Origin: Acetofilamentum sp. | GTDB taxonomy: Bacteria; Bacteroidota; Bacteroidia; Bacteroidales; JAFGUD01 | Assembly (NCBI GenBank): GCA_020722645.1 | Contig: DYKL01000014.1 | Location: forward strand, 1 to 23,967 | Length of the DNA: 23,967 nucleotides | Direction of reading: 5' to 3' | Part shown: positions 1 to 7,911 of the stretch, piece after piece | Position numbering within the stretch: position 1 is the stretch's first letter | How the letters are laid out: each line of letters begins with the position of its first letter | Notes under the pieces: generated by a model | The model's database searches: none | Seen by the model: only the letters and a program-made list of their open reading frames with translations | Told to the model about the DNA's origin: nothing | Made by a program: the position numbers and the translations under genes

Positions 1-57
1 AAATATCGCATTTATACGAGCTTAAAAAAAGAGGGAGTTTTTATACCGGACTCATGA
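1..57 (+). CDS. 3' end of an unidentified gene (partial)
   Basis: Frame 1 is open from the window edge and ends in TGA at 55-57, giving the tail KYRIYTSLKKEGVFIPDS. A good terminator follows 16 bases later, which supports a + strand gene ending here. A second frame (from base 3) is also open and stops at 72-74, immediately before the terminator stem, so the reading frame is not certain. Too little is present to name a product. Confidence 0.35.
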   Translation, partial: KYRIYTSLKKEGVFIPDS

Positions 58-72
58 AATTAAATTTTTTAT

Positions 73-106
73 AAATCCTCGAATTTTTCAATTCGGGGAT
101 TTTTTT
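73..106 (+). terminator. Rho-independent terminator
   Basis: Bases 73-85 pair with 90-102 (core ATCCTCGAATT against AATTCGGGGAT, one G-T wobble) around a four-base TTTC loop. The 3' arm runs into a T tract at 101-106. The T tract is on the + side only, so it serves the gene entering from the left. The stop codon of the convergent membrane-protein gene lies inside the T tract. Confidence 0.8.
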
Positions 107-488
107 ATAATTCTTTCCTCCTTTTAATAATTGATACAACTTCCAAAACTGAAAAAACAATATAATTTACCAGAACAAATATAAGAAATAAACCTTTATT
201 TTCTTTTTCCACAAAAACATAAAAAATTATATAAATAAGCAGAACAAATAGTTTTATGGTTGACGCAGCCATAAATGTGTTTGTAAAGGCTGTAATTGTT
301 TTCCCTTTTAACGATTTTACACTAAAATAATAAATCAGATTGGTTAAAACCAAAAATAAACCTATTGTGAAAAAATTGTAAACCAAATATATTTTTGGAA
401 AAAAAAATATTGATAATACAACAAATATTATAAATCCGGCAGAAATAAATATACTTTTAGCTAAAAATTTTTTAAAACTATTTTCCAT
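105..488 (-). CDS. AtpI-like four-helix membrane protein
   Basis: A 127-residue, very hydrophobic protein with four likely membrane helices at about residues 11-30, 37-55, 73-93 and 98-118, and a basic C-terminus (IKRRKEL). Length, helix spacing, the NxF motif before helix 3 (TNTFMAAS) and the LEVVSIIK ending resemble the small protein that many Bacteroidota encode just ahead of the F1Fo ATP synthase a subunit (AtpI-like, thought to help c-ring assembly or ion supply). That assignment rests on remembered family features, not a search. No ATP synthase gene is visible downstream: the gene runs into the terminator, so it stands alone here. It is the only convincing minus-strand gene. The start is the only in-frame ATG before the hydrophobic region. 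Confidence 0.7.
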   Translation of the reverse strand: MENSFKKFLAKSIFISAGFIIFVVLSIFFFPKIYLVYNFFTIGLFLVLTNLIYYFSVKSLKGKTITAFTNTFMAASTIKLFVLLIYIIFYVFVEKENKGLFLIFVLVNYIVFSVLEVVSIIKRRKEL

Positions 489-523
489 AATCTATGTGTA
501 AAGATTTGAATTTTTTTTCTGCG

Positions 524-531
524 AAAATATA
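524..531 (-). promoter_or_regulatory. Possible -7 box for the AtpI-like gene
   Basis: On the minus strand this reads TATATTTT followed by CGCAG, one mismatch from the Bacteroidota -7 consensus TAnnTTTG, and lies about 35 bases before the ATG of the membrane protein. No clear -33 element was found, so this is a weak call. Confidence 0.3.
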
Positions 532-952
532 AATTTTATTCAATCCATAAATATCAATTGTTTTTTTATTGTAAAACATTTTTCTATAAAGTTACTTTTT
601 TATCCGTTTTCGGCACAGTTTTTTCTATTTATCAAAATAATTGTTGTAAAACATAAATTAAAAAGTTTTTGAGTGTTATTGTTTTTTATTATTTTATTTT
701 ATTTTAATCGTTAAATCAAAAAATTATATCAAAAATCAGGTAATAAAAAAATAGTAATAAATTTTTATAATGTAAAGATTTGTTTACAAATTGTAAATTT
801 TATGTATATCTTTTGATGTTTTTCGTTGTTTACATTATGACAATTAAAGTTTACAACAATACATAGCAATATGTAAATTATTGATTGTTAATGGTTTGTG
901 ATTTGTGCCTTATTTTTCTTTTTGTTTAAAACTTTCACATCAAAAAAATTAG

Positions 953-960
953 TATTTTTG
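953..960 (+). promoter_or_regulatory. Bacteroidota-type -7 box for lepA
   Basis: TATTTTTG followed by CACCCCG fits the TAnnTTTG -7 consensus of the Bacteroidota primary sigma factor exactly. The -33 side is poor: only TTTC near 933-936 is at a suitable distance. Transcription would begin near 965 and give a leader of about 165 bases. Confidence 0.6.
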
Positions 961-981
961 CACCCCGTTATATTTTTAAAC

Positions 982-1107
982 AACAATCAATTAGGGATTG
1001 TTACGAAATAACATATTTAATAATCTATATGAACTATGTGTCTATGTGGTTATTAAAAATATCAAATAAACAAGTTATTTCTTAACAGTTACTTAGTTTT
1101 AACAATC
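982..1107 (+). promoter_or_regulatory. Nested inverted repeats in the lepA leader
   Basis: Seen directly: TGTTACGAAATAAC (999-1012) pairs with GTTATTTCTTAACA (1074-1087) at 13 of 14 positions. Inside it TTTAATAA (1016-1023) pairs perfectly with TTATTAAA (1050-1057), leaving a 26-base loop. A competing 7-bp hairpin, AACAATC (982-988) with GATTGTT (996-1002), shares bases 999-1002 with the long stem. A second AACAATC lies at 1101-1107. This could be a leader RNA with two exclusive folds, but AT-rich DNA makes chance pairing easy. Confidence 0.35.
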
Positions 1108-1128
1108 GAAAAAGCATCACTATAAAAT

Positions 1129-2919
1129 ATGAAAAACATAAGAAATTTTTGTATCATAGCTCACATAGACCACGGTAAAAGTACTTTGGCTGACAGATTG
1201 ATTGAAGCAACCGGAACTTTTGCAAAAGAATTCATTCCCGAACAGATGCTTGATGATATGGATTTGGAAAGGGAACGTGGTATTACTATTAAAAGTCACG
1301 CAATCAGAATGAAATACGAATATAACAATACAACATATATTCTAAATCTGGTTGATACTCCCGGACACGTTGATTTTTCTTACGAAGTTTCTCGTGCTAT
1401 TGCTTCTTCTGAAGGTGCTTTGTTAGTTGTTGATGCTTCACAAGGCATTCAGGCTCAAACAATTTCAAATTTATATATGGCTATTGACCATAACCTTGAA
1501 ATTATACCAATATTGAATAAAATTGATTTACCCGCTGCTAGACCTGATGAAGTTAAAGAACAAATAATTGATTTATTGGGCTGTGACGAACAGGATATTA
1601 TTGAGGTAAGCGCTAAAACAGGCATTGGAATTGATAGATTATTAAGAGCTATTGTTGAAGTTGTTCCTGCTCCCGAATTAAAAACAGAAGAACCTTTACA
1701 GGCTCTTATTTTTGATTCGGTTTTCAACCCTTACAGGGGTGTAATTGCATATTTTAGAATTTTTAAAGGTACTCTTAATTCAGGACAAGCAGTAAAATTT
1801 ATAAATACAAATCAAAGATATGAAGCTCAGGAAATAGGTTATCTCGGAATGGATTATACTCCTTGCGAGCAACTTACAGCCGGTGAAGTCGGGTATATTA
1901 TTTCGGGAATAAAAATTGCAAAAGAAGTTAAAGTAGGTGATACTATTACAACAGTCGACAATCCCGCAATTATAGCTATCGCAGGTTTTGAGGAAGCTAA
2001 ACCTATGGTTTATGCAGGTGTTTATCCAATTGAATCTGACGAATTTGAGGATTTAAGAACAGCATTAGAAAAGCTACAACTTAATGATGCTGCAATAACT
2101 TTTACTCAGGAATCATCTTTAGCTCTTGGGTTTGGATTCAGATGCGGTTTCCTTGGCTTGCTTCACATGGAAATTGTTCAGGAAAGACTTGACCGTGAGT
2201 TTGATATGAACGTTATTATGACTGTTCCTAATGTTACTTATCAAGTTTACACAAAAAAAGACGAATTTATCGAAATTCATAATCCTGCTGAATTACCGGA
2301 TGTCAAATTTATCGACTCTATTGAAGAACCGTTTATAGATGCTCAAATTATTACCAATACTGAGTATTTAGGCGGCATTATGAAACTGTGCCTTGATAAA
2401 AGAGGTGTTCTAAAAAAACAACATCATCTTGTAGGTAACAGAGTCGAATTGAATTTTAATATGCCTTTGGCTGAAATTGTTTTTGATTTTTACGACAAAT
2501 TAAAAAGTGTTTCTAAGGGATACGCTTCTTTTGACTATCAAAATTCAGGGTATAAACGTTCAAAATTAGTGAAATTAGATATTTTACTTAATGGCGAAAA
2601 AGTTGATGCTCTATCATCATTGATTCACGAAGATTTTGCTTACAACTTAGGTAAAAGAATGACAGAAAGACTCAGTGAATTAATTCCAAGACATCAGTTT
2701 GATATACCTATTCAGGCTGCAATTGGTGCAAAAATAATTGCTCGTTCTACAATCAAAGCATATAGAAAAGATGTAACATCTAAATGCTACGGTGGAGACA
2801 TAACAAGAAAAAGAAAACTTCTTGAAAAACAGAAAAAAGGTAAAAAGAAAATGAAACAAATCGGACGTGTTAATGTGCCTCAGAAAGCATTTATATCTGT
2901 TTTAAAATTAGACGATTAA
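1129..2919 (+). CDS. lepA: Elongation factor 4 (LepA), back-translocating GTPase
   Basis: Complete 596-residue EF4, the normal length. It binds the ribosome as a GTPase and is linked to translation fidelity and ribosome biogenesis. Visible motifs: P-loop AHIDHGKST at residues 11-19, switch I region RERGITIKS at 48-56, G3 DTPGH at 76-80, G4 NKID at 130-133, then domain II, two EF-G-like domains, and the EF4-specific basic C-terminal domain ending in the lysine-rich KRKLLEKQKKGKKKMKQIGR segment. The start matches the conserved N-terminus MKNIRNF of the family. The gene has its own -7 box and a long leader. The polysaccharide permease begins 34 bases after its stop, so lepA may be cotranscribed with the front of that locus. 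Confidence 0.98.
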   Translation: MKNIRNFCIIAHIDHGKSTLADRLIEATGTFAKEFIPEQMLDDMDLERERGITIKSHAIRMKYEYNNTTYILNLVDTPGHVDFSYEVSRAIASSEGALLVVDASQGIQAQTISNLYMAIDHNLEIIPILNKIDLPAARPDEVKEQIIDLLGCDEQDIIEVSAKTGIGIDRLLRAIVEVVPAPELKTEEPLQALIFDSVFNPYRGVIAYFRIFKGTLNSGQAVKFINTNQRYEAQEIGYLGMDYTPCEQLTAGEVGYIISGIKIAKEVKVGDTITTVDNPAIIAIAGFEEAKPMVYAGVYPIESDEFEDLRTALEKLQLNDAAITFTQESSLALGFGFRCGFLGLLHMEIVQERLDREFDMNVIMTVPNVTYQVYTKKDEFIEIHNPAELPDVKFIDSIEEPFIDAQIITNTEYLGGIMKLCLDKRGVLKKQHHLVGNRVELNFNMPLAEIVFDFYDKLKSVSKGYASFDYQNSGYKRSKLVKLDILLNGEKVDALSSLIHEDFAYNLGKRMTERLSELIPRHQFDIPIQAAIGAKIIARSTIKAYRKDVTSKCYGGDITRKRKLLEKQKKGKKKMKQIGRVNVPQKAFISVLKLDD

Positions 2920-2953
2920 CCACTTAAAATAAAAATTTATACTTATTTTAATT

Positions 2954-3802
2954 ATGACTGAAAATCAAAATTGGACATTAGAAATCAAGCCTAAGAGACA
3001 TTTATTTGATATTAACTTCAAAGAATTATGGCATTATAGGGATTTGATAATGCTTTTTGTTCGCAGAGATTTTGTTTCAAAATACAAACAAACTATTCTT
3101 GGTCCTCTTTGGTTTGTGATACAACCTCTGCTTACAACTTTAATGTTTGTTGTTGTTTTTGGTAATATTGCCGGAATTCCGACTGACGGTCTGCCAAAAA
3201 TTTTGTTTTATATGACCGGAATTACTGCTTGGAATTATTTTGCAGAAAGCCTTAGAGCAACTTCAAACACATTTGTTCAGAATGCCGGAATTTTTGGAAA
3301 AGTTTATTTCCCAAGACTTACTATGCCTATTTCTGTTGTAATATCAGGATTAATTCAATTTTTTATACAGTTTCTCTTTTTAGTTGCTTTTATGATTTAT
3401 TATGCAATTGTTGGAGCTGATTTTAGTCCGAATATTTATGTTCTTTTGATACCTGTTTTAATTTTTATAATGGCTGGTTTAGGACTTGGTTTTGGAATAA
3501 TTATTTCTTCATTGACAACAAAATACAGAGATTTGACAAACCTTGTATCCTTTGGTGTTCAATTATGGATGTATGCAAGTCCTATTATTTATCCTCTTTC
3601 AGAAATCCCCGAAAAATATAAAATTTTTATAATAGCAAATCCTGTTACTCCAATAATTGAAACTTTCAGATACGGTCTTTTGGGTTCTGGAACTTTCGAT
3701 TTTTTATATCTTTTGTATAGTTTCGGTTTTATGGTTGTTGTTTTAGGTATTGGTATTCTCCTTTTTAATAAAGTTGAACAATCATTTATGGATACTGTAT
3801 AG
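2954..3802 (+). CDS. wzm: Wzm-like ABC-2 polysaccharide export permease
   Basis: A 282-residue inner-membrane permease of the ABC-2 (TagG/KpsM/Wzm) type. Features: the amphipathic N-terminus FKELWHYRDLIMLFVRRDFVSKYKQT ending in the conserved lead into GPLWFVIQPLL, and about six membrane helices near residues 50-72, 84-101, 124-154, 162-188, 197-215 and 250-271. The segment between helices 4 and 5 (TTKYRDLTNL) and the YASPIIYPL motif are typical of the family. It should pair with a nucleotide-binding subunit to move a lipid-linked glycan across the inner membrane. The only suitable ATPase in the window is the Wzt-like protein starting at 11722, about 8 kb downstream, an unusual separation because the two genes are normally adjacent. 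Confidence 0.9.
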   Translation: MTENQNWTLEIKPKRHLFDINFKELWHYRDLIMLFVRRDFVSKYKQTILGPLWFVIQPLLTTLMFVVVFGNIAGIPTDGLPKILFYMTGITAWNYFAESLRATSNTFVQNAGIFGKVYFPRLTMPISVVISGLIQFFIQFLFLVAFMIYYAIVGADFSPNIYVLLIPVLIFIMAGLGLGFGIIISSLTTKYRDLTNLVSFGVQLWMYASPIIYPLSEIPEKYKIFIIANPVTPIIETFRYGLLGSGTFDFLYLLYSFGFMVVVLGIGILLFNKVEQSFMDTV

Positions 3803-3845
3803 TTGAAACTTGTAATGTTTGTAAAGTTATAAAGGAAATCAAATA

Positions 3846-4946
3846 ATGAAAATAGACTTTTTAAATATACAGAAAATAAATCAATTTTATGAACCTGAAC
3901 TTAGCAATGCTGTATTATCAGTTTTGAAGTCAAATCACATTGTTTTGGGTGAAAATGTTCAGAAATTTGAAAAGGATTTTGCTGAATACTGCGGTACTAA
4001 ATATTGTATCGGAGTTGGTTGTGGTTTAGATGCTTTAATGATTATTTTTGCTGCATATAAAGAACTCAAAATTTTTAATGATGGCGATGAAGTCATTGTT
4101 GCGGCTAATACTTATTTTGCTACAATTTTAGGGATAACCAAAAATAATTTAATTCCTGTTTTTGTAGAACCTGATGAATTTACTTTTAACATAAATCCTG
4201 ATTTAATTGAACAAAAAATAACAAAAAAAACAAAAGCAATTCTTGTTGTGCATTTGTATGGACAAGTTGCTAAAATGGATAAAATTAAAAAGATAGCAAA
4301 GGATTATAACTTGAAAATAATAGAAGATGCCGCACAAGCTCACGGTTCTGAATTTATTAGACAAAAGGCTGGAAATTTGGGTGATGTAGCGGCTTTTAGT
4401 TTTTATCCTACAAAAAATCTCGGTGCTATTGGCGAAGCAGGTGCAATTACAACAAATGATGACAACTTAGCTGATGTTATAATTTCATTGCGTAATTATG
4501 GAAAAGAAAAAAACGGCGAAATTTTAAAAAACGGTATTAATTCAAGGCTTGATGAAATTCAGGCGGCTGTTTTAAATGTTAAACTCAAAAAATTGGACAT
4601 TGACAACGAAAACAGACGAAAAATTGCAGAAAAATATTTTACAGGCATCAAAAATCCGCAAATTATATTACCCAAATTTGATGATATAAAAGAGCATAAT
4701 TGGCATTTGTTTGTCATTCAGACAGAAAAACGAGATGAATTACAAAAATTTTTGTCTGTAAAAGGTATTCAAACCATTATTCATTACCCAAAACCACCTG
4801 TCAAAATGAAAATTTTTAGTAAATTTGCAAATGATAATTATCGTATTACTTTATTTTTAACCGGTAAAATTCTAAGTTTACCTTTAAATATTTCGTTACA
4901 GCAAGAAGAGATAGATTATATTATTGAAACAATAAATAATTTTTAA
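3846..4946 (+). CDS. DegT/DnrJ/EryC1 sugar aminotransferase, FdtB/QdtB-like
   Basis: A 366-residue PLP-dependent aminotransferase of nucleotide sugars. Seen: the GVGCGLDALMI motif that binds the cofactor phosphate, the IIEDAAQAHGSEF segment with the aspartate that contacts the pyridine nitrogen, and the Schiff-base lysine K190 in SFYPTKNLGAIGEAG. The GLDAL motif and general pattern resemble the FdtB/QdtB branch, which makes 3-amino-3,6-dideoxyhexoses from dTDP-3-oxo-6-deoxy sugars. That subfamily call is inference. FdtB/QdtB normally work with a cupin isomerase (FdtA/QdtA), and none is adjacent here. The gene follows wzm by about 40 bases and belongs to the same polysaccharide operon. Confidence 0.88.
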   Translation: MKIDFLNIQKINQFYEPELSNAVLSVLKSNHIVLGENVQKFEKDFAEYCGTKYCIGVGCGLDALMIIFAAYKELKIFNDGDEVIVAANTYFATILGITKNNLIPVFVEPDEFTFNINPDLIEQKITKKTKAILVVHLYGQVAKMDKIKKIAKDYNLKIIEDAAQAHGSEFIRQKAGNLGDVAAFSFYPTKNLGAIGEAGAITTNDDNLADVIISLRNYGKEKNGEILKNGINSRLDEIQAAVLNVKLKKLDIDNENRRKIAEKYFTGIKNPQIILPKFDDIKEHNWHLFVIQTEKRDELQKFLSVKGIQTIIHYPKPPVKMKIFSKFANDNYRITLFLTGKILSLPLNISLQQEEIDYIIETINNF

Positions 4947-4985
4947 TTCATAATTTTAATAATTAAAACATAAAATTAATATACT

Positions 4986-6002
4986 ATGGAAAAAGAATTA
5001 ACAACAAAAAACACCAAAAATGAAATATTAAATGCATATAACGAATTACTTGAAATATTTCAAAAAAACAAAAAAGAACAGCCCAAAGAAGTTAAACAAC
5101 AACAAGAAAAAATAAATTTAGTAGAAAAAGTTAAAGAAAATTCAGAACAAAATATTATAGAAACAATAAATAAATTTAAAACAAATATAAATAATGAACT
5201 TTATAATTTATCAGATTCTTTATTAACTGAATACAATAAATTTACAGAATTACAAAAAGCTATAGAAATTGAAGAAAAACGTTTGAAAGAATTATATGAA
5301 ATTAATTCAAATGCTGATACATTAGCAGTATTATTATTGACACAGAAAGAACAAAAAGAAAAATTTGAACAAGAATTAAAAGAACAAAAACAAAAAGTAG
5401 ATAAAGATATTCAAGAAGCATTGACAAAATTTGAAATAGAAAAACAAAAATTTGAAGCAGAAGATTTAGAATATAAAAATAACATCAAAAAAACAAGACA
5501 AAGAGAAAATGAAGAATATGAATATAATTTGAAATTAACCCGTAAAAAAGAAAATGATATTTATTCCGAAAAAATGGCTAAGTTGGAAAAAGATATAGCT
5601 ACACGTAAAGAAGCCTTTGAATTAGAAATTTCTCAAAGAGAAGAATCTGTTACAAAAGCAGAACAAGAATTAAAAGAATTAAGGTTAAAATCAGAAAATT
5701 TTTCAAAAGAAATTGCAAAAGCAGTTGCTGAAACAGAAACCAGAATAACTGAAAAATTACAAATGGATTTCAAATATCAAACAGATTTAATGGCAAAGGA
5801 AACAGAAGGAGAATTAAAACTAAAAGAACAAATAATTCAAACATTGAACGAAAAAATTAAAGACCAAGATAATTTAATAAAGCAATTATCACAAAAATCA
5901 GAACAAGCAGAAAAAAATGTAAAAGAAATTGTAATAAAAGCAATAGAAAATTCATCGAAAATACGTTTTGTGGAAAATATAAAAGATAATAATGCAGAAT
6001 AA
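4986..6002 (+). CDS. Long coiled-coil protein of unknown function
   Basis: 338 residues, extremely rich in Lys, Glu and Gln, with almost no proline or aromatic residues after residue 40. From about residue 85 to 315 it is predicted by eye to be one long charged alpha-helical coiled coil. There is no signal peptide and no membrane segment, so it is probably cytoplasmic. Distinct landmarks are the central EYEYNLKLTRKKENDIY (about 177-193) and the C-terminal EIVIKAIENSSK. I recall similar central motifs in an uncharacterised coiled-coil family found in many phyla, but cannot confirm it. It sits between an aminotransferase and galE, overlapping galE by 11 bases, so it is translationally tied to the sugar genes. 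A scaffold or chain-length role is conceivable, but nothing in the sequence proves it. Confidence 0.75.
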   Translation: MEKELTTKNTKNEILNAYNELLEIFQKNKKEQPKEVKQQQEKINLVEKVKENSEQNIIETINKFKTNINNELYNLSDSLLTEYNKFTELQKAIEIEEKRLKELYEINSNADTLAVLLLTQKEQKEKFEQELKEQKQKVDKDIQEALTKFEIEKQKFEAEDLEYKNNIKKTRQRENEEYEYNLKLTRKKENDIYSEKMAKLEKDIATRKEAFELEISQREESVTKAEQELKELRLKSENFSKEIAKAVAETETRITEKLQMDFKYQTDLMAKETEGELKLKEQIIQTLNEKIKDQDNLIKQLSQKSEQAEKNVKEIVIKAIENSSKIRFVENIKDNNAE

Positions 6003-7020
6003 AGTGCGAAAAGTTTTAATAACCGGCGGAACAGGTTATATCGGCTCTCATACAGCGGTTGTTTTTATTGAAGCCGGTTATGAAGTCGTTATAGCAGATA
6101 ATTTATCGAATTCTAAAATTGAAGTCCTTGACGGAATTAAAAAAATAACCGGCACAAAACCTGAATTTCATAAAATTGACCTATCTGACGAAAATATTAC
6201 TTCTGATTTTTTTAAAACAAATAACAATTTTGATGTTATAATTCATTTTGCTGCTTATAAGGCTGTCGGTGAATCGGTTCAAAAACCTTTGATGTATTAC
6301 AAGAACAATCTGAATTCGTTGATGAACGTTTTAGAAGCAATGCTTACTCATAAAATTTCAAATTTAATATTTTCATCATCTTGCACTGTCTATGGACAAC
6401 CCGATGAATTGCCCGTAACTGAACAGTCGCCTGTTAAAAAGGCACTGTCGCCTTATGGAAACACAAAACAAATAGCCGAAGAAATTATTTCTGATACATT
6501 AGCCTCAAATAATTATCTAAAGGCAATTTCTTTACGATATTTTAATCCTATCGGTGCTCACGAATCGGCTGTCATTGGCGAGTTACCGCTTGGTGTACCT
6601 AATAATCTCATTCCTTTTTTAACTCAAACAGTTGCCGGAATCAGAAAAGAATTATCGGTTTTCGGGAATGATTATAATACCCCCGATGGAACTGCTATCA
6701 GAGATTATATCCACGTTGTTGATTTGGCAAAAGCACATTTGTTTGCTGCCGAAAGATTATTGAAAAATAAAAATAAATCTAACATCGAAACGTTTAATAT
6801 TGGTACAGGACAAGGAAATTCGGTTATGGAAATCATTAAAACTTTTGAAGAAGTTACAGCTCAAAAGGTTAATTACAAAATTGCTCACAGAAGGGAAGGT
6901 GATATAGAAAAAGTTTGGGCTGATACAAAATATGCAAATAAAGAATTAGCTTGGAAAGCTGAACTTTCATTGTCAGATGCTTTGTTATCAGCATGGAATT
7001 GGCAAAAAAGATTGTCGTAA
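5992..7020 (+). CDS. galE: UDP-glucose 4-epimerase (GalE)
   Basis: Complete 342-residue extended short-chain dehydrogenase/reductase. It binds NAD through GGTGYIG at residues 12-18. It carries the catalytic SSSCTVYG stretch (residues 128-135) and the YxxxK pair Y155/K159 in YGNTK. The FNPIGAHESAVIGE and RDYIHVVDLA motifs are characteristic of GalE. It interconverts UDP-glucose and UDP-galactose, or the N-acetylated forms, in the cytoplasm, supplying galactose units to the glycan made by this locus. It starts inside the 3' end of the coiled-coil gene (11-base overlap), which supports the ATG at 5992. Confidence 0.95.
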   Translation: MQNKVRKVLITGGTGYIGSHTAVVFIEAGYEVVIADNLSNSKIEVLDGIKKITGTKPEFHKIDLSDENITSDFFKTNNNFDVIIHFAAYKAVGESVQKPLMYYKNNLNSLMNVLEAMLTHKISNLIFSSSCTVYGQPDELPVTEQSPVKKALSPYGNTKQIAEEIISDTLASNNYLKAISLRYFNPIGAHESAVIGELPLGVPNNLIPFLTQTVAGIRKELSVFGNDYNTPDGTAIRDYIHVVDLAKAHLFAAERLLKNKNKSNIETFNIGTGQGNSVMEIIKTFEEVTAQKVNYKIAHRREGDIEKVWADTKYANKELAWKAELSLSDALLSAWNWQKRLS

Positions 7021-7036
7021 AATGGCATCTTTATAC

Positions 7037-7067
7037 TTGATATTTTTTGATAAAAAGAGTATCTTTG
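7037..7067 (+). promoter_or_regulatory. Promoter for the Uma2 gene (-33 TTG, -7 TATCTTTG)
   Basis: TATCTTTG at 7060-7067 matches TAnnTTTG exactly. A TTG at 7037-7039 lies 20 bases upstream, the right spacing for a Bacteroidota -33 element. Transcription would start about 10 bases before the ATG at 7082. The Uma2 gene therefore has its own promoter and need not rely on readthrough from galE. Confidence 0.7.
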
Positions 7068-7081
7068 CGTAAAATATTTTT

Positions 7082-7783
7082 ATGGAACATATTTTAGAAA
7101 AAATATTCAAATCACCACGTCTATACGAATACTCAAAATTGATAAATAATAGACTGGAAGAAGAACAAAAAAAACGTTTGGAGTTTTATGAAAAAATAAC
7201 ACCAAGCATAAAAGCCGAATTTATTAACGGTCAAATTATAATTCATTCGCCGGTTATGTTACGCCATAATCGTGTTTCTTTGCTTTTTTCGAGTTTGTTA
7301 AATAAGTATGTGATTACAAATAAATTGGGCTTTGTTGGAGTTGAAAAAATATTAATAAAACTCACTCGTAATGATTTTGAACCTGATGTTTGTTTTTTTA
7401 AAAATGAAAAAGCACAAAATTTTACTGATGACCAAATGTTTTTTCCAGCACCTGATTTTATTGTTGAAATTTTATCAAAAAGCACCGAAAAGAATGACAG
7501 AGGTGTTAAATTTTTAGATTATGCTTTTCATGAAGTTGGAGAATATTGGATAATTGACACTGAAAAGGAGTTTATTGAGCAGTATGTTTTGAAAGGTGAT
7601 AAATATGAACTGTTTAAAAAATCAAATGACGGTAAAATAAAAAGTTTCGAAATTAAAGGTTTTGAAATTCCTGTCAGAGCTATTTTTGATGAAAGTGAAA
7701 ATTTAAAAGTTTGGCTCTTATATGAGAAATTGTTGGTGGATTTAATAAAAGCCAAGAACATCAAAGGTGTTAAACATTTGTAG
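7082..7783 (+). CDS. Uma2 family (DUF820) PD-(D/E)xK nuclease-like protein
   Basis: 233 residues with the Uma2 fold signature: KAEFINGQIIIHSPVM (residues 45-60, with E46), EPDVCFF (100-106, with D102), PDFIVEILSKST (124-135, with E129), and the closing GEYWIIDT (153-160). These provide the acidic metal ligands of a restriction-endonuclease-like core. Uma2 proteins are expanded in cyanobacteria and some Bacteroidota. Their substrate is largely unknown, so nuclease activity is inferred from the fold. The first ~40 residues form a charged helix ahead of the domain. The gene has its own promoter and is a single accessory gene dropped between galE and the FAD oxidoreductase. Confidence 0.85.
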   Translation: MEHILEKIFKSPRLYEYSKLINNRLEEEQKKRLEFYEKITPSIKAEFINGQIIIHSPVMLRHNRVSLLFSSLLNKYVITNKLGFVGVEKILIKLTRNDFEPDVCFFKNEKAQNFTDDQMFFPAPDFIVEILSKSTEKNDRGVKFLDYAFHEVGEYWIIDTEKEFIEQYVLKGDKYELFKKSNDGKIKSFEIKGFEIPVRAIFDESENLKVWLLYEKLLVDLIKAKNIKGVKHL

Positions 7784-7860
7784 GGTAAAAATCCGTAAGA
7801 CCGCTTTCAAGCAATCAAACGGATATAATGCTATAAATAGAATATCTACCCACATTTTTT
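7783..7860 (+). terminator. Possible nested stem-loop terminator after the Uma2 gene
   Basis: Three nested pairings are visible: GGGTA (7783-7787) with TACCC (7847-7851), ATCCGT (7791-7796) with ACGGAT (7819-7824), and GCTT with AAGC around a two-base loop (7803-7812). A T6 run follows at 7855-7860. The outer stem overlaps the stop codon of the gene. Each stem is short, so this is tentative. Confidence 0.35.
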
Positions 7861-7911
7861 AAGAAAAGAGCCAAAAGTTTTAAATAATATTTCATAAAAA
7901 TTTGGTTTCTT

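Larger units (their letters stand above)
489..1128. other. AT-rich intergenic region between divergent genes
   Basis: No credible coding frame on either strand. It holds a possible minus-strand promoter near 524-531, a clear + strand -7 box at 953-960, and a leader of about 165 bases before lepA with nested inverted repeats. Inside the leader loop is a tandem 8-base repeat, CTATGTGT at 1034-1041 and CTATGTGG at 1042-1049. The same CTATGTGT also occurs near 492-499. Bases 540-900 are T/A-rich with nothing else I can support. Confidence 0.6.

Noticed and set aside
489..1128. Origin of replication or tRNA in the long AT-rich gap
   Set aside because: No DnaA-box cluster, no dnaA/dnaN neighbours, and no tRNA-like cloverleaf or T-loop sequence was found.
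1455..1727. Open frame on the minus strand inside lepA
   Set aside because: It lies wholly within a highly conserved essential gene, is Ser/Ile-rich shadow translation and matches no family.
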